A stretch of 64,000 bases of DNA from Acidovorax sp. GBBC 1281 (GTDB taxonomy: Bacteria > Pseudomonadota > Gammaproteobacteria > Burkholderiales > Burkholderiaceae_C): contig NZ_CP097269.1 of NCBI RefSeq assembly GCF_028473645.1, forward strand, positions 62,001-126,000, read 5' to 3'. The translations under genes were made by a program, and so were the position numbers. How positions within the stretch are numbered: position 1 is the stretch's first letter; every line of letters starts with the position of its first letter. Of the stretch, positions 25,116 through 34,234 are shown piece by piece. The notes below the pieces were generated by a model. That model was not told the DNA's origin and made no database searches. It saw only the letters and a list, made by a program, of their open reading frames with translations.

Positions 25116-26032
25116 CCCGGCAGCGAGGGTGGGGCGGCCGGCGGTCCGCCCGCGCCGTCCAGCAGCCAGCGCCGCACCTGTGCGACCGATTCGGGGTGCC
25201 GCTGCTTGCGGGGGTGCACGAGGTAGTAGCCCGCGCCGGTGCGCAGGGCCTCGGGAAAGGCCAGCACCAGCCGCCCGGCCGCCAGATCGGACGCCACGAA
25301 TTCCTGCTGGGCCAGCGCCAGGCCCTGCCCCATGGCGGCGGCATCGATGGCGAGCGTGGTCTGGTTGAAATGCAGGGCGCGCGCCGCAGGCGCCCTGGCC
25401 TGCGGCGCGCACTGCTCGAAGTAGGTCTCCCATGGCGACTGCGCATCGTGCAGCAGCACCTGCGCGATGCCATCGCCGGCCCGCCCGGCCTGCGCGCTCG
25501 GTTCTCGCCACCGCGGGCTGCAGACGGCGACCAGGCATTCCTCGAACAGCAGATCGGCGGACAACCCGGGACCGAACGGGAGCCGGCCATAGCGCACGGC
25601 CAGGTCCACCGCTTCGTTGTGGAAGTGCGCCAGCCGCTCCGTGGCCAGGATGCGCAGATCGACGCCTGGGTGCCGGCGCGTGTAGCCGTCGAGCCGCGGG
25701 ATGAGCCATTTGGTGGCGAAGGTGGGCGTCACGCTCACGGTCAGTCGCAGGGGCTGGGGGACCAGGCTCTCCGTGGCCTGGACCAACAGTTCGAAGGCCC
25801 GCCGCACGCCGACGATGTAGCGCTGGCCGTTGGACGTGAGCGCCAGCGCGCGGGGCAGGCGCTCGAAGAGCTTCAGGCCCAGTTCCGCCTCCAGGGCCCG
25901 CACCTGCTGCGCCACGGCGCCTTGCGTCACCCCCAGTTCCAGCCCGGCCAGCCGGAAGTTGAGGTGGCGGCTCGTGGCCTCGAAGGCACGCAGGGCATTG
26001 AGCGAGGGCATGCGCCCGAGGGGTTCCGTCAT
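25112..26032 (-). CDS. LysR-family transcriptional regulator (GcvA-like)
   Basis: A 306-residue LTTR with LNALRAFEATSRHLNFRLAGLELGVTQGAVAQQVRALE at the N-terminus; MPSL, seven codons downstream, is an alternative start. It is divergent from the SDR gene at 26148 with a 115-bp shared gap, so it may control it. It is the second GcvA-type regulator within 2 kb, but the two differ enough to be separate genes rather than a recent duplication. Confidence 0.92.
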   Translation of the reverse strand: MTEPLGRMPSLNALRAFEATSRHLNFRLAGLELGVTQGAVAQQVRALEAELGLKLFERLPRALALTSNGQRYIVGVRRAFELLVQATESLVPQPLRLTVSVTPTFATKWLIPRLDGYTRRHPGVDLRILATERLAHFHNEAVDLAVRYGRLPFGPGLSADLLFEECLVAVCSPRWREPSAQAGRAGDGIAQVLLHDAQSPWETYFEQCAPQARAPAARALHFNQTTLAIDAAAMGQGLALAQQEFVASDLAAGRLVLAFPEALRTGAGYYLVHPRKQRHPESVAQVRRWLLDGAGGPPAAPPSLPG

Positions 26033-26147
26033 GGGTGCAGATTTTCTACTGATTCGAGACAGGCGATCTGCCAGGCTCCATGCCCCCGAAACGCCTGAGG
26101 TGTCGAACAATCTCCAGGTGCCACTGGCGGCACGCAAGGACCGACAA

Positions 26148-26852
26148 ATGGCAGTAGAAAAAGTGGCGCTCATCACCGCCGGCGGCAGTGGCATGGGGGC
26201 GGCGGCCGCACGCCGGCTGGCCGCCGATGGCTTTCGCATCGGCATCCTTTCCTCCTCCGGGAAAGGGCAGGCGCTCGCCGAGGCGCTGGGGGGCGTGGGG
26301 GTCACCGGCTCCAACCAGTCGGTGGAGGACATCGGGCAGCTGGTGGACCTGGCCCACAGGCGCTGGGGCCGCATCGACGTGCTGGTCAACAGCGCCGGCC
26401 ATGGGCCTCGGGCGCCATTGCTGGACCTGTCCGACGAACAGTGGCTCGAGGGCATGAACACCTACCTGCTGAACGTGATCCGGCCCACCCGCCTGGTGGC
26501 GCCCCTCATGCAAAGGCAGGGCGGCGGGACAATCGTCAACATCTCCTCGGCCTGGGCACTGGAGCCCAGCGCGCTGTTCCCGGCGTCGTCCGTCATGCGC
26601 GCCGGGCTGGCCTCGTTCACGCGCATCTTCGTCGACAGCTTCTCAGCCGAAAACGTGCGGATGAACAACGTGCTGCCCGGCTGGATCGACAGCCTGCCCG
26701 TGTGGGAAGAGCGGCGCACCGCCGTGCCGCTGCAGCGCTACGGCACCGTGGAGGAAGTCGCCGCCACGGTCGCCTTCCTGGCCTCCGACGGGGCGGCCTA
26801 CATCACGGGGCAGAGCCTGCGGGTGGACGGCGGGCTCATGCGCGCGCCGTGA
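26148..26852 (+). CDS. SDR-family protein with degenerate catalytic motif
   Basis: A 234-residue short-chain dehydrogenase/reductase fold. The cofactor motif is TAGGSGMGAAAA (residues 10-21), NSAGHG stands for NAG, and the catalytic Ser is present (Ser134 in NISSA). The canonical YxxxK is replaced: aligning PASSVMRAG with the usual PAYSASKAG puts Ser147 for Tyr and Arg151 for Lys. The C-terminal ITGQSLRVDGGLMRAP is typical. Classical SDR reduction therefore looks impaired; it may bind ligand or use another mechanism. An AAGGA Shine-Dalgarno supports ATG 26148. Confidence 0.85.
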   Translation: MAVEKVALITAGGSGMGAAAARRLAADGFRIGILSSSGKGQALAEALGGVGVTGSNQSVEDIGQLVDLAHRRWGRIDVLVNSAGHGPRAPLLDLSDEQWLEGMNTYLLNVIRPTRLVAPLMQRQGGGTIVNISSAWALEPSALFPASSVMRAGLASFTRIFVDSFSAENVRMNNVLPGWIDSLPVWEERRTAVPLQRYGTVEEVAATVAFLASDGAAYITGQSLRVDGGLMRAP

Positions 26853-26966
26853 TCCGTCCGGGCCCTTCCACGGCCACGGCGGCGGCCCTATGATCCGCGC
26901 ACCGGGAACACAGCCTCCCGTCCCGCCCCGGGTAGACGGTGTCCCGTCCAAGTGCTGGCAGCTCTC

Positions 26967-28337
26967 ATGGAATCGATCATGGACACCGCCTTGCCCGACG
27001 ACGCCGCATCGGCACGCCCCCACCCGCTGCCACTCTCCGTGGCCCTGCTTTTCTGGCTGAAGCTCGGCTTCATCAGCTTCGGCGGCCCGGCCGGGCAGAT
27101 CGCCCTCATGCATGCGGAACTGGTGGAGCGCCGCCGGTGGATCTCGGAAAAGCGCTTTCTCCACGCCCTGAACTACTGCATGCTGCTGCCCGGGCCCGAG
27201 GCCCAGCAGCTGGCCACCTACCTCGGCTGGCTGCTGCACCGGACCTGGGGCGGCATCCTCGCCGGCACGCTGTTCGTGCTGCCGTCGCTGTGCCTCCTCA
27301 TCGGGCTGTCCTGGCTCTACATGGCGCATGGGGACATGCCGGTGATCGCCGGGGTGTTCTACGGCATCAAGCCGGCCGTCACGGCGCTGGTGGTGCAGGC
27401 CGCCTGGCGGATCGGTGGCAGAACGCTGAAGAACCGCTGGCTGTGGGGCATCGCGGTGGCCGCGTTCGGGGCCATCTTCGCGCTGCAGGTGCCGTTTCCC
27501 GCGATCGTGCTGCTCGCGGCGTGTGCTGGCCATGTGGGCGGCCGGGTGTCGCCACAGGCGTTTTCCGCCGGCGGCGCCCATGGCGCGGCAGCGGAATCGG
27601 CCGGGCGAGCGCTGATCGACGACGACACGCCCGCGCCGCCCCACGCCTTGTTTTCGTGGACGCGGTTTACCAAGGTGCTGCTGGTGGGCGGGGGGCTGTG
27701 GGTCCTGGCGCTGGGAGGGCTCTGGGCGCTGTTCGGATGGCATGGGGTGCTGACCCAGATGGGGTGGTTCTTCACCAAGGCCGCGCTGATGACCTTCGGT
27801 GGCGCCTACGCCGTGCTCCCCTACGTCTACCAGGGCGCGGTCGACCACCACCACTGGCTGAGCGCCACGCAGATGATCGACGGTCTGGCGCTGGGCGAGA
27901 CCACGCCCGGGCCGCTCATCATGGTGGTGTCGTTCGTGGCCTTCGTCGGGGGATGGACCCATGCCCTCTTCGGGCCCGGATCGCTGTTCCTGGCAGGCGC
28001 CGTGGCCGCCACCGCAGTGGCGTTCTTCACCTTCCTGCCCTCGTTCGTATTCATCCTGCTGGGCGGTCCGTTCATCGAGTCCACCCACGGCAACCTGAAG
28101 TTCACCGCGCCGCTGACCGGCATCACCGCCGCCGTGGTCGGCGTGATCGCCAACCTGGCGGTGTTCTTCGCCTATCACGTGCTGTGGCCACAGGGCCTGG
28201 GAGGCCGCTTCGACGCCGCGTCGGCCGCCATCGGCGTGCTGGCCGCGGTGGCCCTGTTCCGGCTCCGATGGGGTGTGATTCCGGTGCTGGCGCTCTGCGG
28301 ATTGCTCGGCGTGGCGTGCCGGCTGTCAGGGGTGTGA
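26967..28337 (+). CDS. chrA: Chromate transporter, long-chain CHR family
   Basis: A 456-residue membrane protein made of two CHR domains. The first has LGFISFGGPAGQIALMH and PGPEAQQLATYLGW, the second KAALMTFGGAYAVLPYV and LGETTPGPLIMVVSFVAF. ChrA couples chromate efflux to membrane potential. ATG 26967 was chosen; 26979 and a non-ATG codon at 26952 are alternatives. No chrB regulator lies beside it, so expression control is unclear. It converges with the HxlR gene 23 bp downstream. Confidence 0.93.
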   Translation: MESIMDTALPDDAASARPHPLPLSVALLFWLKLGFISFGGPAGQIALMHAELVERRRWISEKRFLHALNYCMLLPGPEAQQLATYLGWLLHRTWGGILAGTLFVLPSLCLLIGLSWLYMAHGDMPVIAGVFYGIKPAVTALVVQAAWRIGGRTLKNRWLWGIAVAAFGAIFALQVPFPAIVLLAACAGHVGGRVSPQAFSAGGAHGAAAESAGRALIDDDTPAPPHALFSWTRFTKVLLVGGGLWVLALGGLWALFGWHGVLTQMGWFFTKAALMTFGGAYAVLPYVYQGAVDHHHWLSATQMIDGLALGETTPGPLIMVVSFVAFVGGWTHALFGPGSLFLAGAVAATAVAFFTFLPSFVFILLGGPFIESTHGNLKFTAPLTGITAAVVGVIANLAVFFAYHVLWPQGLGGRFDAASAAIGVLAAVALFRLRWGVIPVLALCGLLGVACRLSGV

Positions 28338-28360
28338 GCCGCTGCAGCGCGCAGCCACCG

Positions 28361-28798
28361 TCACTCCGGATTCACCAGCTTGATGGCGCGCGTTCCGATC
28401 TCCGCGCCCGTCACCGCATCGATCGCGATGGGCTGGATGTCGGTCCCCCGCTCGGCGTCCTGAAAGCGCACCAGCGGGCCGGTGCCCCGGTGCTTTCGCC
28501 CCCACGCGCCGATCATGAAAAGCACCGGCAGGTAGTCGCGCCCCGCCTGGGTCAGGACGTATTCCTCGCGCGGCGGGCGTTCGGAGTACTGGCGCTTTTC
28601 GAGCAGCTTTTCCTCGGTCATGGCGGCCAGCCGCTTGGTCAGCATGGTGGGCGCGATCCCGAGGCTCTTCTTGAACTGATCGAAGCGCGTGAGGCCGGCA
28701 TGCGCATCCCGAAGGATCAGCATGGTCCAGGCATCGCCCAGAACCTGCAGGCTGCGCGCGATGGGGCAGGGGCTGTCGCCCGATTTTTCAGCGTTCAT
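28361..28798 (-). CDS. HxlR-family transcriptional regulator
   Basis: A 145-residue winged-helix regulator with the HxlR core CPIARSLQVLGDAWTMLILRDA near the N-terminus, whose Cys is the usual redox/ligand-sensitive residue, and RFDQFKKSLGIAPTMLTKRL as recognition region. It is divergent from the DUF4148 gene. The AT-rich gap (28799-28861) holds GGTATTG and CGATACT half-sites that could form an imperfect operator. The target is unknown. Confidence 0.9.
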   Translation of the reverse strand: MNAEKSGDSPCPIARSLQVLGDAWTMLILRDAHAGLTRFDQFKKSLGIAPTMLTKRLAAMTEEKLLEKRQYSERPPREEYVLTQAGRDYLPVLFMIGAWGRKHRGTGPLVRFQDAERGTDIQPIAIDAVTGAEIGTRAIKLVNPE

Positions 28799-28861
28799 AT
28801 CGTTTCGGTATTGAATAACTATTAAATCGATACTAACATGCGGACCTCTGCCAGTCCACCC

Positions 28862-29245
28862 ATGGAAACCATCCCAATGCCCTATTTCACCTTGAATTCC
28901 TCGCTGTCGATCAAGACCCCATTGCCTGCTTCGCCCCCCGCCCCGGTACGCCTTCGGGCCACGGTGGCCGCGGCACTGGCGCTGGCGAGTGCCTTCGCGA
29001 TGCCCGCCCAGGCACAGGAGCGCACCGCGACGCCGCAGCAACAGCCCACGCTGTCCCGTGCCGAGGTGATCGCCGACCTCGCCCTGTGGCGCCGCGCGGG
29101 CGCCGACCGGTACGAAGGGCTGTCGCGTTCGTACGGCCTGGAGACGCAGGCCTACGACGCGGCCCAGCAGGAGTACCTGCGCCTTCGCCAGAGCGAGGCA
29201 TTCCCGGCGGAAGTCCGCAAACAGCAGGCAGCGGACAGCCAGTGA
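28862..29245 (+). CDS. Secreted DUF4148 domain protein
   Basis: A 127-residue protein with a signal-peptide-like stretch (TVAAALALASAFAMPAQAQ) and a DUF4148 domain (LSRAEVIADLALWRRAGADRYEG). Such small periplasmic proteins are abundant in Burkholderiales and have no known function. In-frame ATGs at 28838, 28862 and 28877 are all possible; none has a strong Shine-Dalgarno. Confidence 0.78.
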   Translation: METIPMPYFTLNSSLSIKTPLPASPPAPVRLRATVAAALALASAFAMPAQAQERTATPQQQPTLSRAEVIADLALWRRAGADRYEGLSRSYGLETQAYDAAQQEYLRLRQSEAFPAEVRKQQAADSQ

Positions 29246-29291
29246 GCCCGCGCACGGTGGGACACGGCGGCGCCCTCGGGCGGCCGCCGCC

Positions 29292-30305
29292 TCACCCTGC
29301 GAGCAAGGCCTTGGCCGGCGCCACCTGCATCTGCGGCGGGATCGCCACCCCGTTGCGGACACTTAGCACCTCGGCCATGACGCTCACGGCGATCTCCGCC
29401 GGCGTCTTGCTGCCGATGAACAGGCCGATGGGCCCCTTCAACCGCGCCAGCGCCGGTGCGTCCAGGTCGAAGTGCTCGGCCAGCCGCTGGCGCCGCGCTG
29501 CATTGTTGCGCCGGCTGCCGATGGCGCCGACATAGAACGCATCGGTCTTCAGCGCCTCCAGCAGGGCAAGGTCGTCCAGCTTGGGGTCGTGCGTCAGCGC
29601 GATCACGGCGCTGCGCCGGTCGGGCCGGAAGGCCAGCACCACGTCGTCGGGCATGCCGTCGGCCAGAGCGGCGCCGGGCACCGACCACGCACCGCGGTAC
29701 TCCGCCCGCGGGTCGCACACCGTCACCGCGAAGCCGTTGAAGCCGGCCATGGTTGCCAGGTATTCGGCCAATTGCCCCGCGCCGATCAGCAGCATGCGGA
29801 ACTGCGGGCCGAAGGTGCTGGCCACCGTCTGCGCATCCGCATGGAAGGCCTGCGCGCCGCGGGCCTCGGACAGGGTGACCGCCCCATCGGAGAGCCGCAC
29901 GCTGCGGCGCACCAGGCAGCCCTCGGCCAGCGACTCGACCAGGGCCTGCAGCGAGTCGAGTGCCGGATCGCGTTCCACCAGCAGCTCCAGCGTGCCGCCG
30001 CAGGGCAGTCCGAATCGGTGCGCCTCGTCGGCGGATACCCCGTACTTCAGGAGCACCGGCTTCGCCGGGTCCCGGGGCAGGGCGTCGTCCCGGCCGGGCG
30101 TGCAGCACCGTGCGATCAGGTCGTCCTCGATGCAGCCGCCACTGACGGAGCCCACGACCGCGCCGCGGTCCGACAGCGCGAGGATGGAGCCCACGGGCCG
30201 GGGCGACGAGCCCCACGTCCGCACCACGGTGACGAGCCAGCCGTGCACCCCCGCGCGGCGCCAGTCGAGCAGGGTGTGCAGCACCCGGAAATCGAGGTTG
30301 TCCAC
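29292..30305 (-). CDS. XdhC/CoxI-family molybdenum-cofactor maturation protein
   Basis: A 337-residue protein. The XdhC_CoxI domain at the N-terminus contains TWGSSPRPVGSILAL and SGGCIEDDL; the C-terminal Rossmann domain has LLIGAGQLAEYLATMAGF. XdhC-type proteins bind Moco, promote its sulfuration and deliver it to xanthine dehydrogenase-family enzymes. It lies 18 bp downstream of the molybdenum-subunit gene in the same direction. Because that partner is disrupted here, this gene may be an orphan unless it serves another enzyme. Confidence 0.88.
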   Translation of the reverse strand: MDNLDFRVLHTLLDWRRAGVHGWLVTVVRTWGSSPRPVGSILALSDRGAVVGSVSGGCIEDDLIARCCTPGRDDALPRDPAKPVLLKYGVSADEAHRFGLPCGGTLELLVERDPALDSLQALVESLAEGCLVRRSVRLSDGAVTLSEARGAQAFHADAQTVASTFGPQFRMLLIGAGQLAEYLATMAGFNGFAVTVCDPRAEYRGAWSVPGAALADGMPDDVVLAFRPDRRSAVIALTHDPKLDDLALLEALKTDAFYVGAIGSRRNNAARRQRLAEHFDLDAPALARLKGPIGLFIGSKTPAEIAVSVMAEVLSVRNGVAIPPQMQVAPAKALLAG

Positions 30306-30323
30306 GGCGCGTTCCCTCCGGCG

Positions 30324-32472
30324 TCAGGCCTGGGCGGGCAGGTGCGGCAGGTGCGGCAGCAGCTTGTCCAGGGTGATGGGGTAGTCGCGCACCCGCGCAC
30401 CCGTGGCGTTGTAGACCGCGTTGGCCACGGCGGCGCCGACGCCGCAAAGGCCCAGTTCGCCCACGCCCTTGGCTTTCATGGGCGAGGAGATGGGGTCGGT
30501 CTCCGGCAGGAAGATGACCTCCTGGTGCGGAATGTCGGCATGCACCGGCACTTCATAGCCGGCCAGGTCGTGGTTGACGAAGAAGCCCCGGCGCTTGTCC
30601 ACGGCCAGCTCTTCCATGAGCGCCGAGCCCACGCCCATGGTCATCGCGCCGATGACCTGGCTGCGGGCGGTCTTGGGGTTGAGGATGCGGCCCGCCGCGC
30701 ACACGGCCAGCATGCGGCGCACCCGCACTTCGCCCGTGTCCACCGCCACGCCCACCTCGACGAAATGCCCGGCGAAGGTGGACTGCTGGTACTGCTTGTC
30801 GAGGTCGCCGTATTCGATGGCGTCCTCGGCCACCAGGCCGGCCTCGCCCGCCGCCTCGCCCAGGGGCACCGAACGCCCCGCAGCGCGCACCATGCCATCG
30901 GCGAACACGGCATCGGCCGGCGCCACGCCGAGCTTGCGCGCGATCGTCTCGCGCAGCTTCATGCAGGCCGCGTACACGCCGGCCGTCGCGTTGTTGGCGC
31001 CCCACTGCCCGCCCGAGCCGGCCGAGGCCGGAAAGGCGGAATCGCCCAGGCGCACGTCCACCTGCTGGAGCGCGACGCCCATCACCTCGGCGGCCGTCTG
31101 GCCCATGATGGTGTAGCTGCCGGTGCCGATGTCGGTCATGTCGCTTTCCACGGTCACGCGCCCCGTGCGGTCCAGGCGCACGCGCGCGGCCGATTTCATC
31201 AGCAGGTTGTTGCGAAAACCCGCGGCCACGCCCATGCCCACCAGCCACCGGCCCTCGCGCCGCTGGCCCGGTGCCGCGCTGCGCTGGCTCCAGCCGAAGC
31301 GCTCCGCGCCCAGGCGCAGGCATTCGACCAGCTGGCGCTGCGAGAACTTGCGGCCCGGCTTTTCAGGGTCGGTCTGGGTGTCGTTGAGGACGCGGAATTC
31401 GATGGGGTCGATGCCGAGCCGTTCGGCCATTTCGTCCATGGCGATCTCCAGCGCCATCAGCCCGGGCGCCTCGCCGGGCGCGCGCATGGCATTGCCCTCG
31501 GGCAGGTCCAGCTGCGAGATGCGCAGCGCCGTGTAGCGGTGAGCGCCGGCATACAGCAACCGTGTCTGCGCGATGGCGTCCTCGGGATCGCCGCCGGGCA
31601 GGTTGCCGGACCAGCTTTCATGGCCGATGGCGGTGATGCGCCCGTCCTGGCCCGCGCCGATGCGGATGCGCTGGATGGTCGCGGGCCGGTGCGTGCCGTT
31701 GTTGGCCATGAGCGGGCGCTGCATCGCCACCTTGACCGGCCGGCCTGCCGCGCGCGCGCCCAGCGCGGCCAGCACGGTGTCGGCCCGCAGGAAGAGCTTG
31801 CCGCCGAAGCCGCCGCCGATGTAGGGCGACACCAGCCGCACCTTGTCCGGCGCCAGGCCCAGCGTCTTGGCCAGGTCGCCCGCGGTCCAGGCGATCATCT
31901 GGTTGGACAGCCACACCGTGAGGTGGTCGCCCTCCCAGGCCGCCAGCGAGGCGAAGGGCTCCATCATCGCGTGGGTGTGGTCGGGCGTGGTGTAGGTGAC
32001 ATCCAGCCGCACCGGGGCCTCGGGATAGCGGCCGGCGAAGTTGCCGAACGCGCTCTCGGGCTTGGAGGACTTGGGCACGGTGGCAGAACCGCGCTCGGCC
32101 GCCAGGTCGAACGCGCCAGGCGTGCTGACGTAATCGATCTTCAGCAGATGCGCCGCGGCGCGGGCCTGCTCGAAGGTCTCGGCCACGACCAGCGCGACGG
32201 CCTGGTGGTAGTGCTCGATGCCGCTGCCGCCCAGCAGGCGGGCGACGTTCATCTTGCCCTTGCCGAGCTTGCCGGCGTTCTGGGCATTGACGATGGTCAG
32301 AACGCCCGGCGCGGCGCGCGCGGCGGACAGGTCCATCGAGGCGATCCGCCCCTTGGCGATGGACGATCCCACGATGTAGCCATACGCCTGCGCGCCACGA
32401 CGTCGTGCTGCTCGTAGGCGTATCGCGCCTGCCCGCTGGTCTTAAGCGGGCCGTCGATGCGGTCCAGCGGCT
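30324..32472 (-). pseudogene. Xanthine/aldehyde oxidoreductase molybdenum subunit (PaoC-like), frameshifted and 5'-truncated
   Basis: The main frame (to 32372) encodes a molybdopterin-binding subunit: GGGFGGKLFLRADT, the active-site region APGEAPGLMALEIAMDEM and the C-terminal MKAKGVGELGLCGVGAAVANAVYNATG are present. The expected N-terminus, QPLDRIDGPLKTSGQARYAY, lies in another frame, and the two join near 32392 if one base is restored (VVAAQAYGYIVGSS). The extreme 5' end is replaced by an IS5-type remnant at 32473. The Fe-S and FAD subunit genes expected upstream are missing. A shorter product from an internal start is conceivable but would lack the N-terminus. Confidence 0.88.
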
Positions 32473-32620
32473 GGCTTTGTTGCACAAATCGCGATGCTGA
32501 TGCCCGTAGACTGACTGCGTGACAGAGACGAAGAACAGGCAGCGGAGCAAGTACCGCACGACGAACTGGAAGGCGTACAACGCGGCGCTGAAAGCGCGAG
32601 GCTCGTTGACGATGTGGCTA
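32473..32620 (+). mobile_element. 5' remnant of an IS5-family insertion sequence
   Basis: It starts with the terminal-repeat-like GGCTTTGTTGCACAAAT (32473-32489) and contains a GTG start at 32519 encoding TETKNRQRSKYRTTNWKAYN, the N-terminus typical of a group of IS5-family transposases. The reading frame is cut after 34 codons by the IS630 element at a TA dinucleotide; the remainder of the IS is absent on the other side. Confidence 0.85.
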
Positions 32621-32653
32621 GTGTCCTGTCCCGTTAATTCGCAGGCACGATAG
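32519..32653 (+). pseudogene. Truncated IS5-family transposase
   Basis: The GTG at 32519 opens 34 residues of transposase N-terminus, ending at TMWL, then the frame runs into the IS630 left end and stops at 32651. No DDE catalytic residues remain, so it cannot be functional. Confidence 0.85.
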
Positions 32654-33779
32654 CTGCATGGTTTCGGGCCATCCTTGAGGTGCCGCCATGCCCAATGCAA
32701 CGACCCGAACAGAAATTGCGCTTAGTGAAGTGGAGCGCGCGGAACTGACGTCCATGGCGCGATCACGTTCGCTGCCAGCGGCGTTGTCGCTCAGGGCGCG
32801 CATCGTGCTGACTTGCGAAGGCACAGATAAAGCCAGCACCGCGGTTGCGCAGGCTCTGGGGATCAGTCGTAGCACTGTCACCAAGTGGCGCGGGCGCTAT
32901 GCGCGCCATCGCATTGCAGGGCTTTACGACGAGTTGCGCCCGGGTCGCCCCCGCACGGTAGATGACGAGCGTGTTGCTGAGTTGATTACCAAGACGTTGC
33001 ACACCAAGCCTGCTGATGGGGGTACCCACTGGAGCACCCGCACGCTGGCCGCCGATACGGGCATCAGCAAGAGCACGGTGGCGCGCTATCTGCAGACCTT
33101 CAACCTCAAGCCGCACCGGGCCGACAGCTTCAAGCTGTCGACCGATCCGCTGTTCATCGAGAAGCTGCGCGACGTTGTGGGGCTGTACCTGAACCCACCT
33201 GACAACGCGCTGGTGCTGTGCGTGGACGAGAAGAGCCAATGCCAAGCTTTGGAGCGTACGCAGCCGATGCTGCCAATGGGGTTTGGCTATGTCGAAGGTG
33301 TCACGCACGACTACGTGCGCCACGGCACCACCACCTTGTTCGCGGCCCTGAACGTGATGAATGGCCAAGTGATCGCGCAGTGCCGGCCCCGGCATCGTCA
33401 TCAAGAGTTCCTTGCCTTCCTGCGCGCCATCGACAAGGCAGTGCCCGACGAACTGGATGTGCACTGCATAGCTGATAACTACGCCAGCCACAAGCATCCA
33501 AAGGTGCGCGCTTGGTTGGCCGAGCGGCCTCGCTGGCACATGCACTTCGTTCCGACCTATTCAAGCTGGCTCAATCAGGTCGAGCGCTTCTTCTCGATCA
33601 TCACCACGCGGGCAATCCGCCGTGGCTCGTTCACCAGCGTGAAGGATCTGATCAACAAGATCGACACATTCATCGCGAATTACAACCAGTCCTGCCAGCC
33701 GTTTACTTGGACAGCTACAGCAGACTCCATCCTCGAAAAACTCGCCAGACTATGCGGGCGAATTAACGGGACAGGACAC
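32621..33779 (+). mobile_element. Intact IS630-family insertion sequence (1159 bp)
   Basis: It is bounded by 22-bp perfect inverted repeats, GTGTCCTGTCCCGTTAATTC+GC at 32621-32642 and its complement at 33758-33779, and flanked on both sides by TA (32619-32620 and 33780-33781), the target duplication of the IS630/Tc1/mariner superfamily. It carries one full-length transposase gene. It lies inside an IS5 remnant on the left, but the right flank is unrelated to that IS, indicating a rearrangement or deletion next to the element. Confidence 0.95.
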
Positions 33780-33782
33780 TAG
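32688..33782 (+). CDS. IS630-family transposase
   Basis: A 364-residue protein. The N-terminal HTH pair (ALGISRSTVTKWRGRY, and ISKSTVARYLQTF) precedes a DDE domain with CVDEKSQCQA (first Asp), HCIADNYASHKHPKV (second Asp) and QVERFFSIITTRAIRRG (Glu). The reading frame runs through the right inverted repeat (GRINGTGH), and its TAG stop (33780-33782) is built from the TA target duplication plus the next host base. The catalytic residues are intact, so it is probably active. Confidence 0.93.
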   Translation: MPNATTRTEIALSEVERAELTSMARSRSLPAALSLRARIVLTCEGTDKASTAVAQALGISRSTVTKWRGRYARHRIAGLYDELRPGRPRTVDDERVAELITKTLHTKPADGGTHWSTRTLAADTGISKSTVARYLQTFNLKPHRADSFKLSTDPLFIEKLRDVVGLYLNPPDNALVLCVDEKSQCQALERTQPMLPMGFGYVEGVTHDYVRHGTTTLFAALNVMNGQVIAQCRPRHRHQEFLAFLRAIDKAVPDELDVHCIADNYASHKHPKVRAWLAERPRWHMHFVPTYSSWLNQVERFFSIITTRAIRRGSFTSVKDLINKIDTFIANYNQSCQPFTWTATADSILEKLARLCGRINGTGH

Positions 33783-34092
33783 TGTCCCTGCGTGATATCG
33801 CATCGCGGGCCCAGCTTTCGCCCTCGCTGGCGCGAATGTCCGATGCCTGGTTGGAGGCGCCAGCATGAAGCACTGCTCTCGTTGTTCGGTTGGCTCGACC
33901 TGCGGCCTTGAGATTCTCGAAGACCTCGGATGGAACGGATACCGTACGGTGTGCATAGCCATCAGGCAGGCCCAGTGCCCCACTGGCGACGTTTTGATGC
34001 ACTTCGACGGTATCGGCTTGATGGCCTGACGACAAAGCATTCCAGCTACCGGAAGACGAAGAGCCTCCGCCCTTGAAGATACCTTTGAACAT
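33782..34092 (-). pseudogene. Unrecognised small gene, probably 3'-truncated by the IS630 insertion
   Basis: The minus-strand frame starts at 34092 (MFKGIFKGGGSSSSGSWNAL) and encodes about 103 host residues before entering the IS630 right end, where it stops after a few IS-derived codons (33763). No domain was recognised. Ser/Gly-rich N-terminus and mixed polar C-terminus give no functional clue. Loss of the original 3' end is inferred from the IS boundary. It could also be a chance open frame. Confidence 0.4.
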
Positions 34093-34234
34093 GATGAAAG
34101 CGTCCTGAAAAGAATTTTCCAGAATCTAGGTTTTTTACCTGCAGGCGCATCGCGTGCGGACGAAAAAACATCCAACGAGCCGAACTGGAAGTGGCCTTCG
34201 TGCCTGCGCAGGCATCCCCCCTGCTCAAGGATGA

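Noticed and set aside
26952..26966. A non-ATG start of chrA at 26952
   Set aside because: It would add only a few residues without a Shine-Dalgarno; two ATGs follow immediately.
32473..33779. A composite transposon
   Set aside because: The left IS5 fragment and the IS630 are of different families and do not bracket cargo; this is one element nested in a remnant.
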